Assembly (NCBI GenBank): GCA_964030785.1
Contig: OZ034968.1
Span: 65,387,399 to 65,451,398 of the forward strand
Direction: 5' to 3'
Length of the DNA: 64,000 nt
From: Siderastrea siderea
Taxonomy: Eukaryota; Cnidaria; Anthozoa; Scleractinia; Rhizangiidae
Positions 15,001 to 26,403 of the stretch are shown here, in pieces (within the stretch, counting starts at the first letter, position 1; each line of letters opens with the position of its first letter). A model generated the notes under the pieces. That model worked only from the letters and a program-made list of their open reading frames with translations. It had not been told where the DNA came from and made no database searches. The position numbers were made by a program, and so were the translations under genes.

Positions 15001-17107
15001 TTCTGCTTCCAGGTATCTGCTACCCAAGGAAGACAGAATAAGCTAAAGAGCGATGTAAGACATTCTTCTTCCAGTATCTGCTACCCAAGGAAGACAGAAT
15101 ACGCTAAAGAGCGATGTAAGACATTCTGCTTCCAGTATCTGCTACCCAAGGAAGACAGAATAAGCTAAAGAGCGATGTAAGACATTCTGCTTCCAGTATC
15201 TGCTACCCAAGGAACACAGAATAAGCTAAAGAGCGATGTAAGACATTCTGCTTCCAGTATCTGCTACCCAAGGAAGACAGAATAAGCTAAAGAGCGATGT
15301 AAGACATTCCGCTTCCAGTATCTGCTACCCAAGGAAGACAGAATAAGCTAAAGAGCGATGTAAGACATTCCGCTTCCAGGTATCTGCTACCCAAGGAAGA
15401 CAGAATAAGCTAAAGAGCGATGTAAGACATTCTGCTTCCAGTATCTGCTACCCAAGGAAGACAGAATAAGCTAAAAAGCGATGTAAGACATTCCGCTTCC
15501 AGGTATCTGCTATCCAAGGAAGACAGAATAAGCTAAAAAGCGATGTAAGACATTCTGCTTCCGGTATCTGCTACCCAAGGAAGACAGAATAAGCTAAAGA
15601 GCGATGGTAGACTTTCTGCTTCCAGTATCTGCTACCCAATTAAGACAGAATAAGCTAAAGAGCGATGTAAGACATTCTGCTTCCAGGTATCTGCTACCCA
15701 AGGAAGACAGAATAAGCTAAAGAGCGATGTAAGACATTCTGCTTCCAGGTATCTGCTAGCCAAGGAAGACAGAATAAGCTAAAGAGCGATGTAAGACATT
15801 CTGCTTCCAGTATCTGCTACCCAAGGAAGACAGAATAAGCTAAAGAGCGATGTTAGACATTCTGCTTCCAGTATCTGCTACCCAAGGAAGACAGAATAAG
15901 CTAAGGAGCGATGTAAGACATTCCGCTTCCAGGTATCTGCTACCCAAGGAAGACAGAATAAGCTAAAGAGCGATGTAAGACATTCTGCTTCCAGGTATCT
16001 GTTACCCAAGGAAGACAGAATAAGCTAAAGAGCGATGTAAGACATTCTGCTTCCAGTATCTGCTACCCAAGGAAGACAGGATAAGCTAAAGAGCGATGTT
16101 AGATATTCTGCTTCCAGTATCTGCTACCCAAGGAAGACAGAATAAGATAAAGAGCGATGTAAGGCATTCCGCTTCCAGGTATCTGCTACCCAAGGAAGAC
16201 AGAATAAGCTAAAGAGCAATGTAAGACATTCCGCTTCCAGTATCTGCTACCCAAGGAAGATAGAATAAGCTAAAGTGCGATGGAAGACATTCCGCTTCCA
16301 GGTATCTGCTACCCAAGGAAGACAGAATAAGCTTAAGAGCGATGTTAGAAATTCCGCTTCCAGTATCTGGTACCCAAGGAAGACAGAATAAGCTTAAAAG
16401 CGATGTAAGACATGCTGCTTCCAGGTATCTGCTACCCAAGGAAGACAGAATAAGCTAAAGAGCGATGTAAGACATTCTGCATCTAGTATCTGCTATCCAA
16501 GGAAGACAGAATAAGCTAAAGAGCGATGTAAGACATTCCGCTTCCAGGTATCTGCTACCCAAGGAAGACAGAATAAGCTAAAAAGCGATGTAAGACATTC
16601 TGCTTCCAGGTATCTGCTACCCAAGGAAGACAGAATAAGCTAAAGAGCGATGTAAGACATTCTGCTTCCAGTATCTGCTACCCAAGGAAGACAGAATAAG
16701 CTAAAGAGCGATGTAAGACATTCTGCTTCCAGTATCTGCTACCCAAGGAAGACAGAATAAGCTAAAGAGCGATGTAAGACATTCTGCTTCCAGGTATCTG
16801 CTACCCAAGGAAGACAGAATAAGCTAAAGAGCGATGTAAGACAATCTGCTTCCAGTATCTGCTACCCAAGGAAGACAGAATAAGCTAAAGAGCGATGTAA
16901 GACATTCTGCTTCCAGATATCTGCTACCCAAGGACGACAGAATAAGCTAAAGAGCGATGTAAGACATTCCGCTTCCAGTATCTTCTACCCAAGGAAGACA
17001 GAATAAGCTAAAGAGCGATGGAAGACATTCTGCTTCCAGGTATCTGCTACCCAAGGAAGACAGAATATTAGCTAAAGTGCGATGTTAGGGATTTTGCTTC
17101 CAGGTAT
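1..17107. repeat. 61/62-bp satellite array (about 278 monomers)
   Basis: A head-to-tail array fills the first 17.1 kb and begins before the window. Each monomer reads roughly from CATTCTGCTTCC through CTACCCAAGG, AGACAGAATAAGC and AGCGATGTAAGA. Monomers are 61 bp, or 62 bp when CCAGTATC is CCAGGTATC. The main variable sites are TTCTGC/TTCCGC, AAAGAGCG/AAAAAGCG and GATGTAAG/GATGTTAG. Rare variants such as GATGAACGAC recur at fixed distances, so blocks of monomers were copied together. The array is broken only by the transposon at 17108-20201. No gene is supported inside it; the short open frames there are translations of the repeat. Confidence 0.98.
17102..17107. repeat. Target-site duplication AGGTAT, left copy
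   Basis: AGGTAT at 17102-17107 is repeated at 20202-20207, on the other side of the inserted element. AGGTAT belongs to the satellite monomer, and the monomer resumes in register after the right copy, so the duplication is genuine. Confidence 0.8.
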
Positions 17108-17690
17108 CAGGGTTGGCCAGGGGGGGTAGTGGTATACCAGTATACCCGAAAAGAATTCGCTAAAATACCCAAAAATACCCCAAATTCCTCCCAATATACC
17201 CAAAATTGATCGAAACGTTGTATACTGTATACCCGAAATTAGTAGTAGCAAAGCAAGCACTTATTTTGTTTAAGTCTTACCTTTAGATAACTCCACCAAC
17301 AAGGAACAAACGTGCATCATTCGTTCTCCATTTAATTGAGAACTGGCAATCAGTCAATCCACACTGGGGCCGGACTGTCATTACTTTCTCACGATGACAG
17401 ATCACACGGTCGCAAGGAATGGTCACATATCAGATTGAAGATGGTTGGCTATGGTTCATGAATTTTAATCCTCATAGTAAGGGTACACTGGTATTTCTTG
17501 AGAGGACCATTGAACCATTGGAAAATGTCAAAAAAGAGGTTGTTGTTGTTGTTCACAGTGAGAGTCTCGATCAATAGACTTTAGCTCCTCTCGAAGCGGA
17601 TAATGGCCGGTCTCGTACCGTGGGCGTGCTCAACAACGGCAGCGGTCTGGGTACGGGCGCGTGGTATCTTTGATTCTTTCAAGCATAGAG

Positions 17691-19834
17691 CTAATAAAAC
17701 AGAAAGTCACCTGCCGTTGCTGCCATTCTCCTGCTTCTTTTGGGTCTGCTATGTTGCATGTCGGTTATGACCTCTCTTTCAATCAAATCATCATCAACGG
17801 TAATTTCCGGTTCTTCAAAAGAGAGAACTTTGTCTTCTCATGCGTGTAACAACGCCAAGTAAATGTAATAATCATTTTCTTCAATCTCGATAGTGTCATC
17901 TGCAATCCACTTAGCATTTACAGTTCCTTTTATGCCATCTTTGGAAACTATGTATTCTTTCTCGGTGGTTGTAAACAGAAGGGGGTCCACAAGGTCCTGG
18001 CTGTACCACTCTGTTCGAGCATCGGCAATATGGTCATCATCTGGCAGGTCTTCAAGAAGTTTCACGATGTAAAAGGAGTTTGTTTGCAAGGATCTTGGTC
18101 TACAGTTCTGCGGATACAACACGTGTTCCTTGGGGATAAAGAACGTTTCTCTCTTTGCTAGAATTTTCCCTCTCCTTGTTTTGATTGGTGCTGGCATCTT
18201 GGAGTAGCGCATTGAAGTCTTCCGTCTTTTCCTTGGGAGGCGAGGCTTCGTAAACGTTTAAGGGTAGTGTTCCAGGCTTGCCTTTGGTTGAAATATTTCT
18301 TGTCGTGTTTTGACATACACTTTTTCCATGTACTGATGCCCACTGTCGAAGCTCAGCTATCTGCTTCGGTGCTGAGCAACCCTTGCCGGGCTTTGGCAGT
18401 TTCGCTAATTCTGAAAACTGGATGAGAACATCTTTCATCGTGGGCTGCAGATAGTAGAAAGCCTTGGGACTAGTGAAGTAGTTGAATGGATTCTTCGTTA
18501 CTCGTTTAAGCAGTTCATTTGCGCATCTTGGAAAACGCTGGCAGAAATCTAGCACTGTGGGCGTGACCGTATTTCCACCCCTCATACTTGAAAAGAAGTT
18601 CACTACAAAAAGGGTCAATAAACTTCGAACTTTGATGTCCTTCCAAGTACTCTGGATTTAGGTGGATTACATCTTCTTTGAGGCGGTTGAGACCTGAAAG
18701 GATCATTTCAACCGAGTTTAAAGTTGCCGTGGACAGAGTTCCATCTGGTCCGGCTTGCGTTTTAGCAGTGGACCCCTTTATCTGCTGTACCTTCAAAGAT
18801 GCTTTCTCGAGAAAAGAGTAATAACTTTGAGTTAGGTTGATAGCTTCTTCCAAACAGCTAACGCCATCTGAAGTTACCTGGAATGCCGTTAGGAACTTCC
18901 AAAGATTATCAAGAAACGTCGTCAAAGCGAGTGTACTAGTGATCATTTTCAGTCTTCCGATGCTAAACTGTATCGGCACCTTCTTCACAAGTTTCGCTGC
19001 CGTCTCTTTCTAACCCTAACCCTAACCATTCGTTTTTCCCATACGCTAGTTGGACCAATCTCAAGCAGCCGCTAAACCTTTGCTTCAGTCGCTTTAAAAA
19101 TATTAGTGTTAAGTTAAAAAAAATCGCTGACAGCGTTTTCAAAACGACCCGGTTTCAACAGTGGTCTTGATCGGCGACGTGCAAACGAAAGACGTTACTG
19201 CATCAAAAGCAATGCGGTAACAAATGAAACCGTGTCCATGTAAACAGTGCCGTAAGTGAACAGTATTTCTAAAGTAGGTTATGCTTTGTACAAAACTTGA
19301 AAATTAAAAGCTTCTCCTTTTATTTGCTTTTCTGTAAAATTACAACGCGTGTTTTTCTCAGCCTGGATTCTCTGCTAAAACATTCAGTTAAAACTTTGGG
19401 TTTAAAATTAACCTAAGTTTCTGGTTATAAGGATATTACACTACTAGCTAATACAAAAACTTGGAAAACTCACCGACAAGCTCGTATTCCTTAGCGTTAT
19501 CTTCCAACATAAAATCCTGGTATATTCTCCACTCGTCTTCTGAGCTGACAGTAAAAAGTCTGCCACTAGGGAAATCTGGCGGATCAGGCTTTTTATGCTT
19601 CACACCAATCGAAAAATCATGTTTATCGATGCCATACCTGCGCGCTTTGTCTTGAAACCCTCCGTAGCCGTCCAGAACAAAACGCTTCTTAAAATCTGAA
19701 AAGTTTCCTTCACTTATTTTCATATAAGTTGACCACTTTTCGGTTGGTTTTGGTTCACCGAGCCGGTACAAAAAACAGGAAACCGGTAGAAAAATCGCTC
19801 GAGCGGTCATTGTCACGATCGGTCCGCATGCCAT
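17691..19834 (-). pseudogene. Broken spliced gene inside the TIR element, unknown function
   Basis: Exon 1 is about 19474-19834 and encodes a region with a KKPDPPDFPSGRLFTV stretch. It ends at a good donor, TCG|GTGAGT. Exon 2 starts near 19003 after an AG acceptor; using AAAG|AG joins exon 1 in frame as ELV-ETAAKLVKKVP. The frame then shifts near 18580 (after LLFKYEG, continuing NTVTPTVLDFC) and again near 18190 (continuing KTRRGKILAKRETFF). An in-frame TGA follows LALLHA at about 17838. Past it the same frame stays open through an acidic stretch and a basic RPKRSRR tail to a TAG at 17691. I do not recognise the family. It may be the element's own gene or a captured host gene; it is not functional here. 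Confidence 0.65.
19010..19027 (+). repeat. Three telomere-type repeats (TAACCC)
   Basis: TAACCCTAACCCTAACC lies just upstream of the exon-2 acceptor of the element's gene. It is the complement of the TTAGGG telomere unit. Only about three units are present, so it is an interstitial or chance tract and not a chromosome end. Confidence 0.7.
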
Positions 19835-20201
19835 GTGCTTTTACCGGATGTCACTGAGGTCACGCCAGGTCCAGAATCACCTTGTCCACGAAACCTGAGT
19901 TCAGCGGTCATCATAGCCATGGGGTCAACAACGTCATGTACATGTCTCCATTGTCTCCTTTCATTGTCTTTTTGACTCGGATTAAGACTTTCAGCTGAAC
20001 TTTATTTTCAAATAACATGAACCGGTCTAAATTCATGCGTTTTGGGATGTGTAATCACAAGCTCAGGAAAGGTAGATATACTTTATACCTGAAATTCAAA
20101 AACATGATATACCAAATACCCATATTTCAGCTGAAATATACCGTATACCCGATTTAAAAAGCCCCTGTATACCGTATACCCAAAAACCCTGGCCGACCCT
20201 G

Positions 20202-20340
20202 AGGTATATTCTACCCAAGGAAAACAGAATAAGCTAAAGCGCTATGATAGCGATCAAGTTTCCAGGTACAGCATATTATCTAAGGAAATCAGAATAAAGC
20301 TAGAGCGCGATGCTAATATTTCGCCTCAAGGTAGGTACAA
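20202..20340 (+). repeat. Residual decayed satellite copies
   Basis: After the transposon the satellite resumes with CTACCCAAGG and AACAGAATAAGCTAAAG, then a second, more diverged copy with ATCAGAATAAAGC. Similarity fades near 20340. These two copies are much more diverged than any in the main array, as expected for an array edge that escapes homogenisation. Confidence 0.8.
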
Positions 20341-21464
20341 AATTTTTCATTTTCTCTTGTTGCTACTTACCAAAGGTCTCTTGTCTCTTTTTTGTCTCGA
20401 TTCCAAATCTTCGTGGATCGGTCGTTGTAATTGAAGACGCGCGCGATTTTCAAAACCTCGTATTTCCCGCCAGCATTGCGTTACACGCAAAACACAAATG
20501 CAATATATGTTTTGAAGAAAACCTGGCATTACCCAAGATGTCGCTACAGCATTTAGGTTGGAAACCTTCTATACTTGAAATACAGTAAGTGTAATATCAA
20601 AAAGAAAACGCAATGAAGCTGGGTAATGTTAATACGTGATACCAGTGTTGCTCGAATAAACTATAATCGGAGTCGTGAAAGCGCCACATCCCATGCGTCC
20701 TCTAACATACATTTCTTCACATAAAAATCTATAGCCTTAGCCTAAAAATTGATCTATGTCGGGTTCTTGCTCGACCTACATACACATCAATACAACTTAG
20801 TAAAGATAATTATGGGCAGTTCTAAGAGGCATCGAGGAGAATTTGCGGGTTTACGTAATGTTGAAATAAACTCCCGCCGGATAATTCTCACACAAAATTA
20901 TGATTCTGTTTTGACAGCCTGCCCAGGAAAATCTACTAAAATCGCAATTGCATGCATCAACCGCTTTTGATTGTCATAAAGGACTATGGTATCGGTCTAG
21001 CAAAGAAAATATATCATAAAACTGAAACGACGAGCGTCATTACAAACGGCGTGACAAGACCGAATAATTCTTTGGTCCTGTTTTAAGTTTCGTTTCCTGG
21101 TGTATGGTGACAAAACGTGCGACTAACATTGTTAACATTCGACAGAGCCAAAAGGAGGTTACCCAAAAATCAGACATACCTGCCTTAAAATTCCCGGACT
21201 TTCGCTGACTGCACTCGTTCTTTCCTGCAATAATTTTTGCTTCACGACGTGATCGCTTTTCTTATAATTGTAATGTATGTCCTGCTGTTTTAAAAATAAC
21301 CGCAGGGACACATGCCGACCGCACGTGTTGATATAATTCTCTTCATTGCTGACAGAAATGATTGGCGTAAAATAATGCTTTTAATGAGTACATGCTGCGA
21401 TTTTTTTTCATGGCCTAAGTTCCTCATGGGTATTAAAAGCTTGCCATTGATGCGCTATTGTTTC
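20341..21464. other. Intergenic stretch, no gene seen
   Basis: AT-rich sequence with only short open frames that lack splice signals or recognisable motifs. I see no RNA gene or repeat beyond the flanking elements. Confidence 0.6.
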
Positions 21465-21697
21465 TTAAAGTGCACCTAACCCACCAATTTTTTCCCCGTC
21501 AAATAAATACTGTTATCATTTGGAGCATTTTATCACAAAAAGTTTTTGATTTGGTTTAATCCCTAATTTTCTGTGCGCGGTTGAAGTACGGAAAATCGGG
21601 CGAAAATAGACACCATTTTGGTTCAGGGACGAGCAGTGAGGGCATGGGACTAGTCACCTTGTGACGTCAAATCAAGAACTCGCACTCTCGCGCTCAG

Positions 21698-21711
21698 GGG
21701 GGGGGGGGGGG
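21698..21711 (+). repeat. Poly-G run
   Basis: An uninterrupted run of about 14 G follows CGCGCTCA inside the left arm of the TTAA-flanked element. A matching C run lies at about 22921-22933. Both are simple low-complexity tracts prone to slippage and sequencing error. Confidence 0.85.
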
Positions 21712-23659
21712 TAGAAGCGAGGCCTGGGACCGAGAAAGGATGTTCTCACAACTTGCAAAACGGTCCAGTCAAAACGTGGACAGTGGTGTTCGGAACAATA
21801 CATATTTCCGATCGTCTTTCCGATCAACATAACAGATGAACGTCTGTGGAATAGTTCTCAAAATTTGTGTATTTTGTCGAGGGAAAGTAAGCGGTGAGCG
21901 GCTAATCTCTTACGGAATTTACTGTCAGTTTCGTACGAGAGATTATTCGATGCAGCGACGTCGATGAAGACACTTCTGTTTTGGCCCTGTCTTGTTGCAG
22001 TGGCGAGTGGATCAGCTGCGAGCTGTATACGGCAGTCACGTTTCACCCTGACGTTTGGGTTGTTTATACTTGGAGAACAGGTTTCCGACAAACGTTTCAA
22101 AGTTGAATGCTAGAGTTAGATAATTCAACGTAAATAAAATTCTCACCGAGAGAAAGCGCTTGAACTATTCAGGATTTTATTTTTTGTACTCTGCGACGTA
22201 ATTTTGGTCTTTGTGTACCGCTGAACTGATGTATGTGATATTAAAAATACTGTCAGTGTTTCTTTTTGCATCTCATTCTGTAACGAATTGATAGCATGAG
22301 ATGAGACAGTTATGGCTGTACTGGGTTTGCATGTTTTCCAGCCATAGCATTATCCAGTGTTGTCTACATAAATTGCAACGGGAAATGTGCCAAAAAACAT
22401 GTACATCGATGGAAATAAATTCAATCAAACCTGCTATGACCTAGTGGAAACAATACCTACGCACAAAATACGACTTTAATTTTCAAAAAACCAGATATGT
22501 GTTGACAAGATCATTTCACTGTTCAATACTTTGAACCCGATCCCAATTTTTAACCCAACTTAAAAATTCTACAGAGTCGATCAGCGAGGACGCGATTGAT
22601 CAAAGCGCTACTGTTCTTCTTTGCGACTGAAAAAGTCTGCGAGTAAACTTATGTCTTCATAAGAAGCAAAAAGCACGAAAACATGATAAAAGTGTAAACT
22701 ACGATCAACTCGTGAATTACCTAAATGAAAGGACAAAACCGAATCCACCGCCTTTGGCCGCCATATAAATTTTTCCCTCCAACGTCCGAGTTCCGTTGGA
22801 ATATGCTACATCTGCGCACGCGCTGAAGGCATATCCGCTGACTAGAACCTTACAGATTGCTTTGCAAGTTGTGAGAACATCGTTTGGATGTTCATTTAAG
22901 ACAATGTATGGGAAGTTGCTTCCCCCCCCCCCCTGCTCGCGCTATCTCTATCGGAGGTACAATGTATATTTCCCTTGAACTCTCGAAGATGTACAGAAAA
23001 CTGTCGACCGTTCGTATTGCTCTGAGAAGTAGTACCCAAAGAAACGAATCACAAGACATATCACTACATAATACAGCATTTTTTGACGACGAGCGACCAG
23101 AGGCGAAGAGACGAAATGAGTGGATTTTGTAAAGCAATAGCGAGCAAGGAAGCAGCCTTCCAAGCACTCGATACTACGCTCAATGCATTTCAAGCAAAGA
23201 TTTGTTGTCGCAGAAGAAGGTATCCGATCAAAGGATAGCTTTTTGTGTATTTCCAATGATTCAACGGCCGATTAACCACAGAATACCCTGCCACATGAAC
23301 TATTTTTTGTGGAGCCCTCTACGCGATACGCGGTGCGCAGAAAATTATTACCTTTGCGAATTAGTCAAGTTGGCTACACGGTAAGCGCTAAATAATTACA
23401 TGTAAGCGGTGCCCAAAACAGCCTAGGGTTTAAAATTAAAGACCGTATTTAAAGAAAGTCCTCCTTTAGCAGAACCGAACGCGCTTTCTCCACAATAACA
23501 AGCCATTGCCATTATTCCTTATTCTAGTCTATGAACGTGCCTCGCTATAAGAATTTTATTTTGAGTCATTTTAAATCACTCGTGCGAGCAATTAACACAA
23601 CATTACTTTAATCTTTAATCCTTAATAGGTATACTCCTAAAACAGAGAAACTATACTAG

Positions 23660-25290
23660 GAGTTTAAAAGCAAAAATTAAATAAATAAGTAAATAAATAA
23701 TTAAACATATATAAATATAAATATGAACACAATAAAATCTAATAAAATGAATATGAATAAAATATTAAAATACAATACAATATAGTATCCTACATGCTAG
23801 AGATAATGGCCTTAAATTCATCTAATGAATCAGGAATTAGAGATAAGTGTACACTTTTCCAAGTTCTTATAGCTCTAGGGTAAAAAGAGTATTTATAAGT
23901 ATCATTCAGTGTGGCAAGTTGGTGAAATGGTGCACAATTAGGACATCTTGAAGCTCTTGTATTGCGAGATATTTCAGGTGGTAGGGAAATACCAACAGGC
24001 CCTTCATAGATCTTGTAAAACATGAACACTTGGTTGTTCAATCTACGGTATTCCAAGGAGTCCCATCCCAGTGCTTTAATCATTGGAGAGACGTGGCTGT
24101 AACGGGAATAATCGTTATAGACAAATCTGGCCGCACGGCGCTGAACCATCTCTATCTTATCAATGTTACGCTGCGTGTGAGGGTTCCATGCACTACTGGC
24201 ATACTCCAGTTTGGGGCGTACAAGTGTAAGATAAGCTGTGTTCTTAACCTCCGGAGTACAACCAGATAAGATTCGTCTAAGAAGATCAAGAGTTGAATTC
24301 GCCTTCTTACAAATAGTGTCACAATGTTCATTCCAGGACAAATTGGTGGCAATAGATATCCCCAGGTAAGTTGCAGAGGAGACACTTGAGATAACCTTAC
24401 CGTCCAAAGCATAGTTAAAGTCGACGGGAATTGTCTTGCGAGTTGTCCGCAGATGATAGCACTTGGCTACATTAAAGGTAAGTTGCCAAGTCTTCGACCA
24501 AAAGGAGAGTTGATGAAGATCTTGCTGGAGAACACGACAGTCCTGCTGGGTAACAATTTCTCTGTATAGTACACAGTCATCCTCAAATAGACGGAGATTT
24601 GATTGAACTGAGCACGAGATGTCATTAATAAATAAAATAAACAAGACCGGTCCCAAAACAGAGCCCTGAGGAACACCAGATACCACAGGTCTCGATGAGG
24701 AAAGAACTCCATTAACTGAGACATTCTGTGTGCGATTGGACAGAAAAGCTTTAATCCAACTGAGTGTTTTACCTCTAATTCCATAAAAATCAAGTTTGGC
24801 AAGTAATCGCTCATGGGGCACAGAGTCAAATGCCTTGGAAAAGTCCAGCAAAATGACATCAGTTTGAGAGATTGTCGATGACTTATGGACACTATTGTTA
24901 ACAGTGGTTCGACAGTGCTTCCAACTTGACTGAGGTTGGGGTGATATCCAAAAATCAATGATTGAGAGATTAATACTCTTCGCCCAATCGTGTATTGCAG
25001 AAATAGGCTGTCTCGCATGCAAGAATATTTCTCTCTGAAACCATGCTGTTGACCAATAAGGATATTATTTGATGAAAGATGTTTAGACATGACTAAGAAT
25101 GATGTGTTCCATTATCTTACAGCAGATGCAGGTTAATGAAATTGGGCGGTAATTTCCTGGATCAGATTTGTTTCCTCTCTTAAAGATTGCTGTAACTTAA
25201 AGGCATTAGACCAGTCTGATGGAACAGTGTTACATTCATATGACTGTTGAAAGATGAAAGAGATCCCTTGTTCATATCCTCCGTTGAAGT
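23660..25290 (-). mobile_element. 5'-truncated non-LTR retrotransposon (LINE, CR1/L2/Jockey-like)
   Basis: A minus-strand LINE fragment without an endonuclease domain. Its recognisable 5' limit is near 25290 (SFIFQQSY...TVPSDW). In an adjacent frame GNKSDPGNYRPISLT follows, the classic start of the LINE reverse transcriptase, then CKIMEHII and QQHGFRE. Its 3' end is an A/T-rich tail at about 23660-23780 after the stop codon. Frameshifts near 25170 and 25015 and a stop after LSHV (about 25090) show it is dead. It lies inside the TTAA-flanked element, so it inserted later. Confidence 0.88.
23790..25022 (-). pseudogene. LINE reverse transcriptase core, degraded
   Basis: This 410-residue open frame holds the catalytic part of a LINE reverse transcriptase. 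Motif A is DVILLDFSKAFD (residues 55-66), the GVPQGSVLGP motif is at 116-125, and the catalytic box reads FEDD (146-149) where FADD or YADD is normal. The C-terminal region (RRAARFV, AIRTWKSV) is typical of CR1/L2-type elements. Just before motif A the protein has about 33 foreign residues, encoded by an insertion bounded by 10-bp direct repeats (24864-24873, 24962-24971). With the missing 5' part, the altered catalytic box and upstream frameshifts, it should be inactive. Confidence 0.9.
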
Positions 25291-26403
25291 AGTTTGTAAG
25301 CAGTCTTTTTCTTCTTTTATTACCAGTTTCTGTGCGAAAAAAGGCCGCAAGAAGATCGAATGGCAAGCGATGAGCGGCAAAGCCTCTAGTCGCGAGTTAG
25401 TAGCAAGGGCCGGTTGATTTACATAATTTGCACATTTCCGCTCTCGCGTAGGAACTAAGGAAACGGTTCGCAGGTTGAAGCGAGCAAACGATTGGTAAGA
25501 TAATCTCAGTTGAACCGATACTAACAAACTCTCGTGCTTATAATTCTCGTCAATGTCCTTTAGAAAATAGTTGCCTTCCTGATTCACTAGTCAGAAATGG
25601 ACAAGACGTAAGTAATATCGCAGTTTCCACATTTACTTCTATGTAAAATAAATAAATGAAGAAAGGAATTGCTTTATTAAAATCTCCATTTCTATAAGAA
25701 AATCCCTCAGCTTGAATATAAATCTCAAATGCGAGAAGCGGAGCGCAGGAAAACCAAGACCAAACGTGAAGACCGAACGTGTGAAATAAAATATGTAAAC
25801 ACTCACGGGCGAAGCTCACCATTCCGGGTTCTTCGCGGCCCTCCAAGGCCAATCAATCGTTGCTTTATTTGCTGTTCGAGTTCTTAGTTTGCCTTTATTT
25901 CCTTTTTGCATTGAGCGATTCATTCTTCGCTGGTTAGCGGTTTATTAGCAGATATGGCCAGGACGGCACTTTCTTCATAATTTGCCGGTGTACTGTCGAC
26001 TTCATGTTCCGCATCTATTCAGGAACTAAAATTCATCTACAAAACAGCAGAATCCGGGCAGCTCGTCTCAGTATCTGCTTTGGATTACAACATTGGAATT
26101 TAGGTCATACTATGACTTTGTTCGAATTAGCTAGAAGGTCAGAAGGCTTCGATCAACAGATAAAGTCAGAGAAATACAGCTAAAAACTAAGCGGCGTGGA
26201 ATTCTTGGTTCTTGATCTGACGTCACAACTACAGCTCGCCCCAGGTTCCTCTTACTCGGACTTGAACCAAATTTTTGTTGAGTTTAATAGGGCACAGAAA
26301 ATCGAGAATCTAACCAAATCAAAAAATTTTTGCGAAGAAATGTTCCAGATGATAACAGAATTTATTTAGCCGAAAAACATTTTAGGGGTTAGGTGAACTT
26401 TAA

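Larger units (their letters stand above)
17108..20201 (-). mobile_element. 3.1-kb TIR DNA transposon inserted in the satellite
   Basis: The left end CAGGGTTGGCCAGGG is matched by the inverted right end CAGGGTCGGCCAGGG. Both ends then carry several GTATACC-type motifs (17129-17230 and 20070-20182), which look like subterminal protein-binding repeats. A 6-bp duplication AGGTAT flanks it. CAGGG ends are common in hAT elements, but 6 bp is not the usual 8-bp hAT duplication, so the superfamily is left open. Instead of a recognised transposase the interior holds a spliced, frameshifted gene on the minus strand. Confidence 0.8.
21469..26399. mobile_element. TTAA-flanked TIR element, 4.9 kb, with nested LINE
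   Basis: The left end is TTAA (21465-21468) followed by AGTGCACCTAACCC. The inverted right end is AGTTCACCTAACCC next to TTAA (26400-26403). Similarity between the arms continues for about 200 bp (conserved TTCTGTGC and GTGACGTCA blocks) at roughly 70% by eye. TTAA duplications are typical of piggyBac and Kolobok elements, but no transposase is visible. Removing the nested LINE leaves about 3.3 kb. Two separate short copies in opposite orientation cannot be fully excluded. Confidence 0.6.

Noticed and set aside
1..17107. CRISPR-like array of direct repeats
   Set aside because: There are no unique spacers; monomers are contiguous and variation is spread over the whole unit, as in an eukaryotic satellite.
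19010..19027. Chromosome end or telomere
   Set aside because: Only about three TAACCC units, internal to a transposon.
20310..20588. 92-codon plus-strand frame
   Set aside because: Begins in decayed satellite, has no motif and is overlapped by an equally good minus-strand frame.
22796..23256. Several 60- to 100-codon frames on both strands
   Set aside because: Mutually overlapping frames around a poly-C tract, no motifs, no splice signals; they lie within the TTAA-flanked element.
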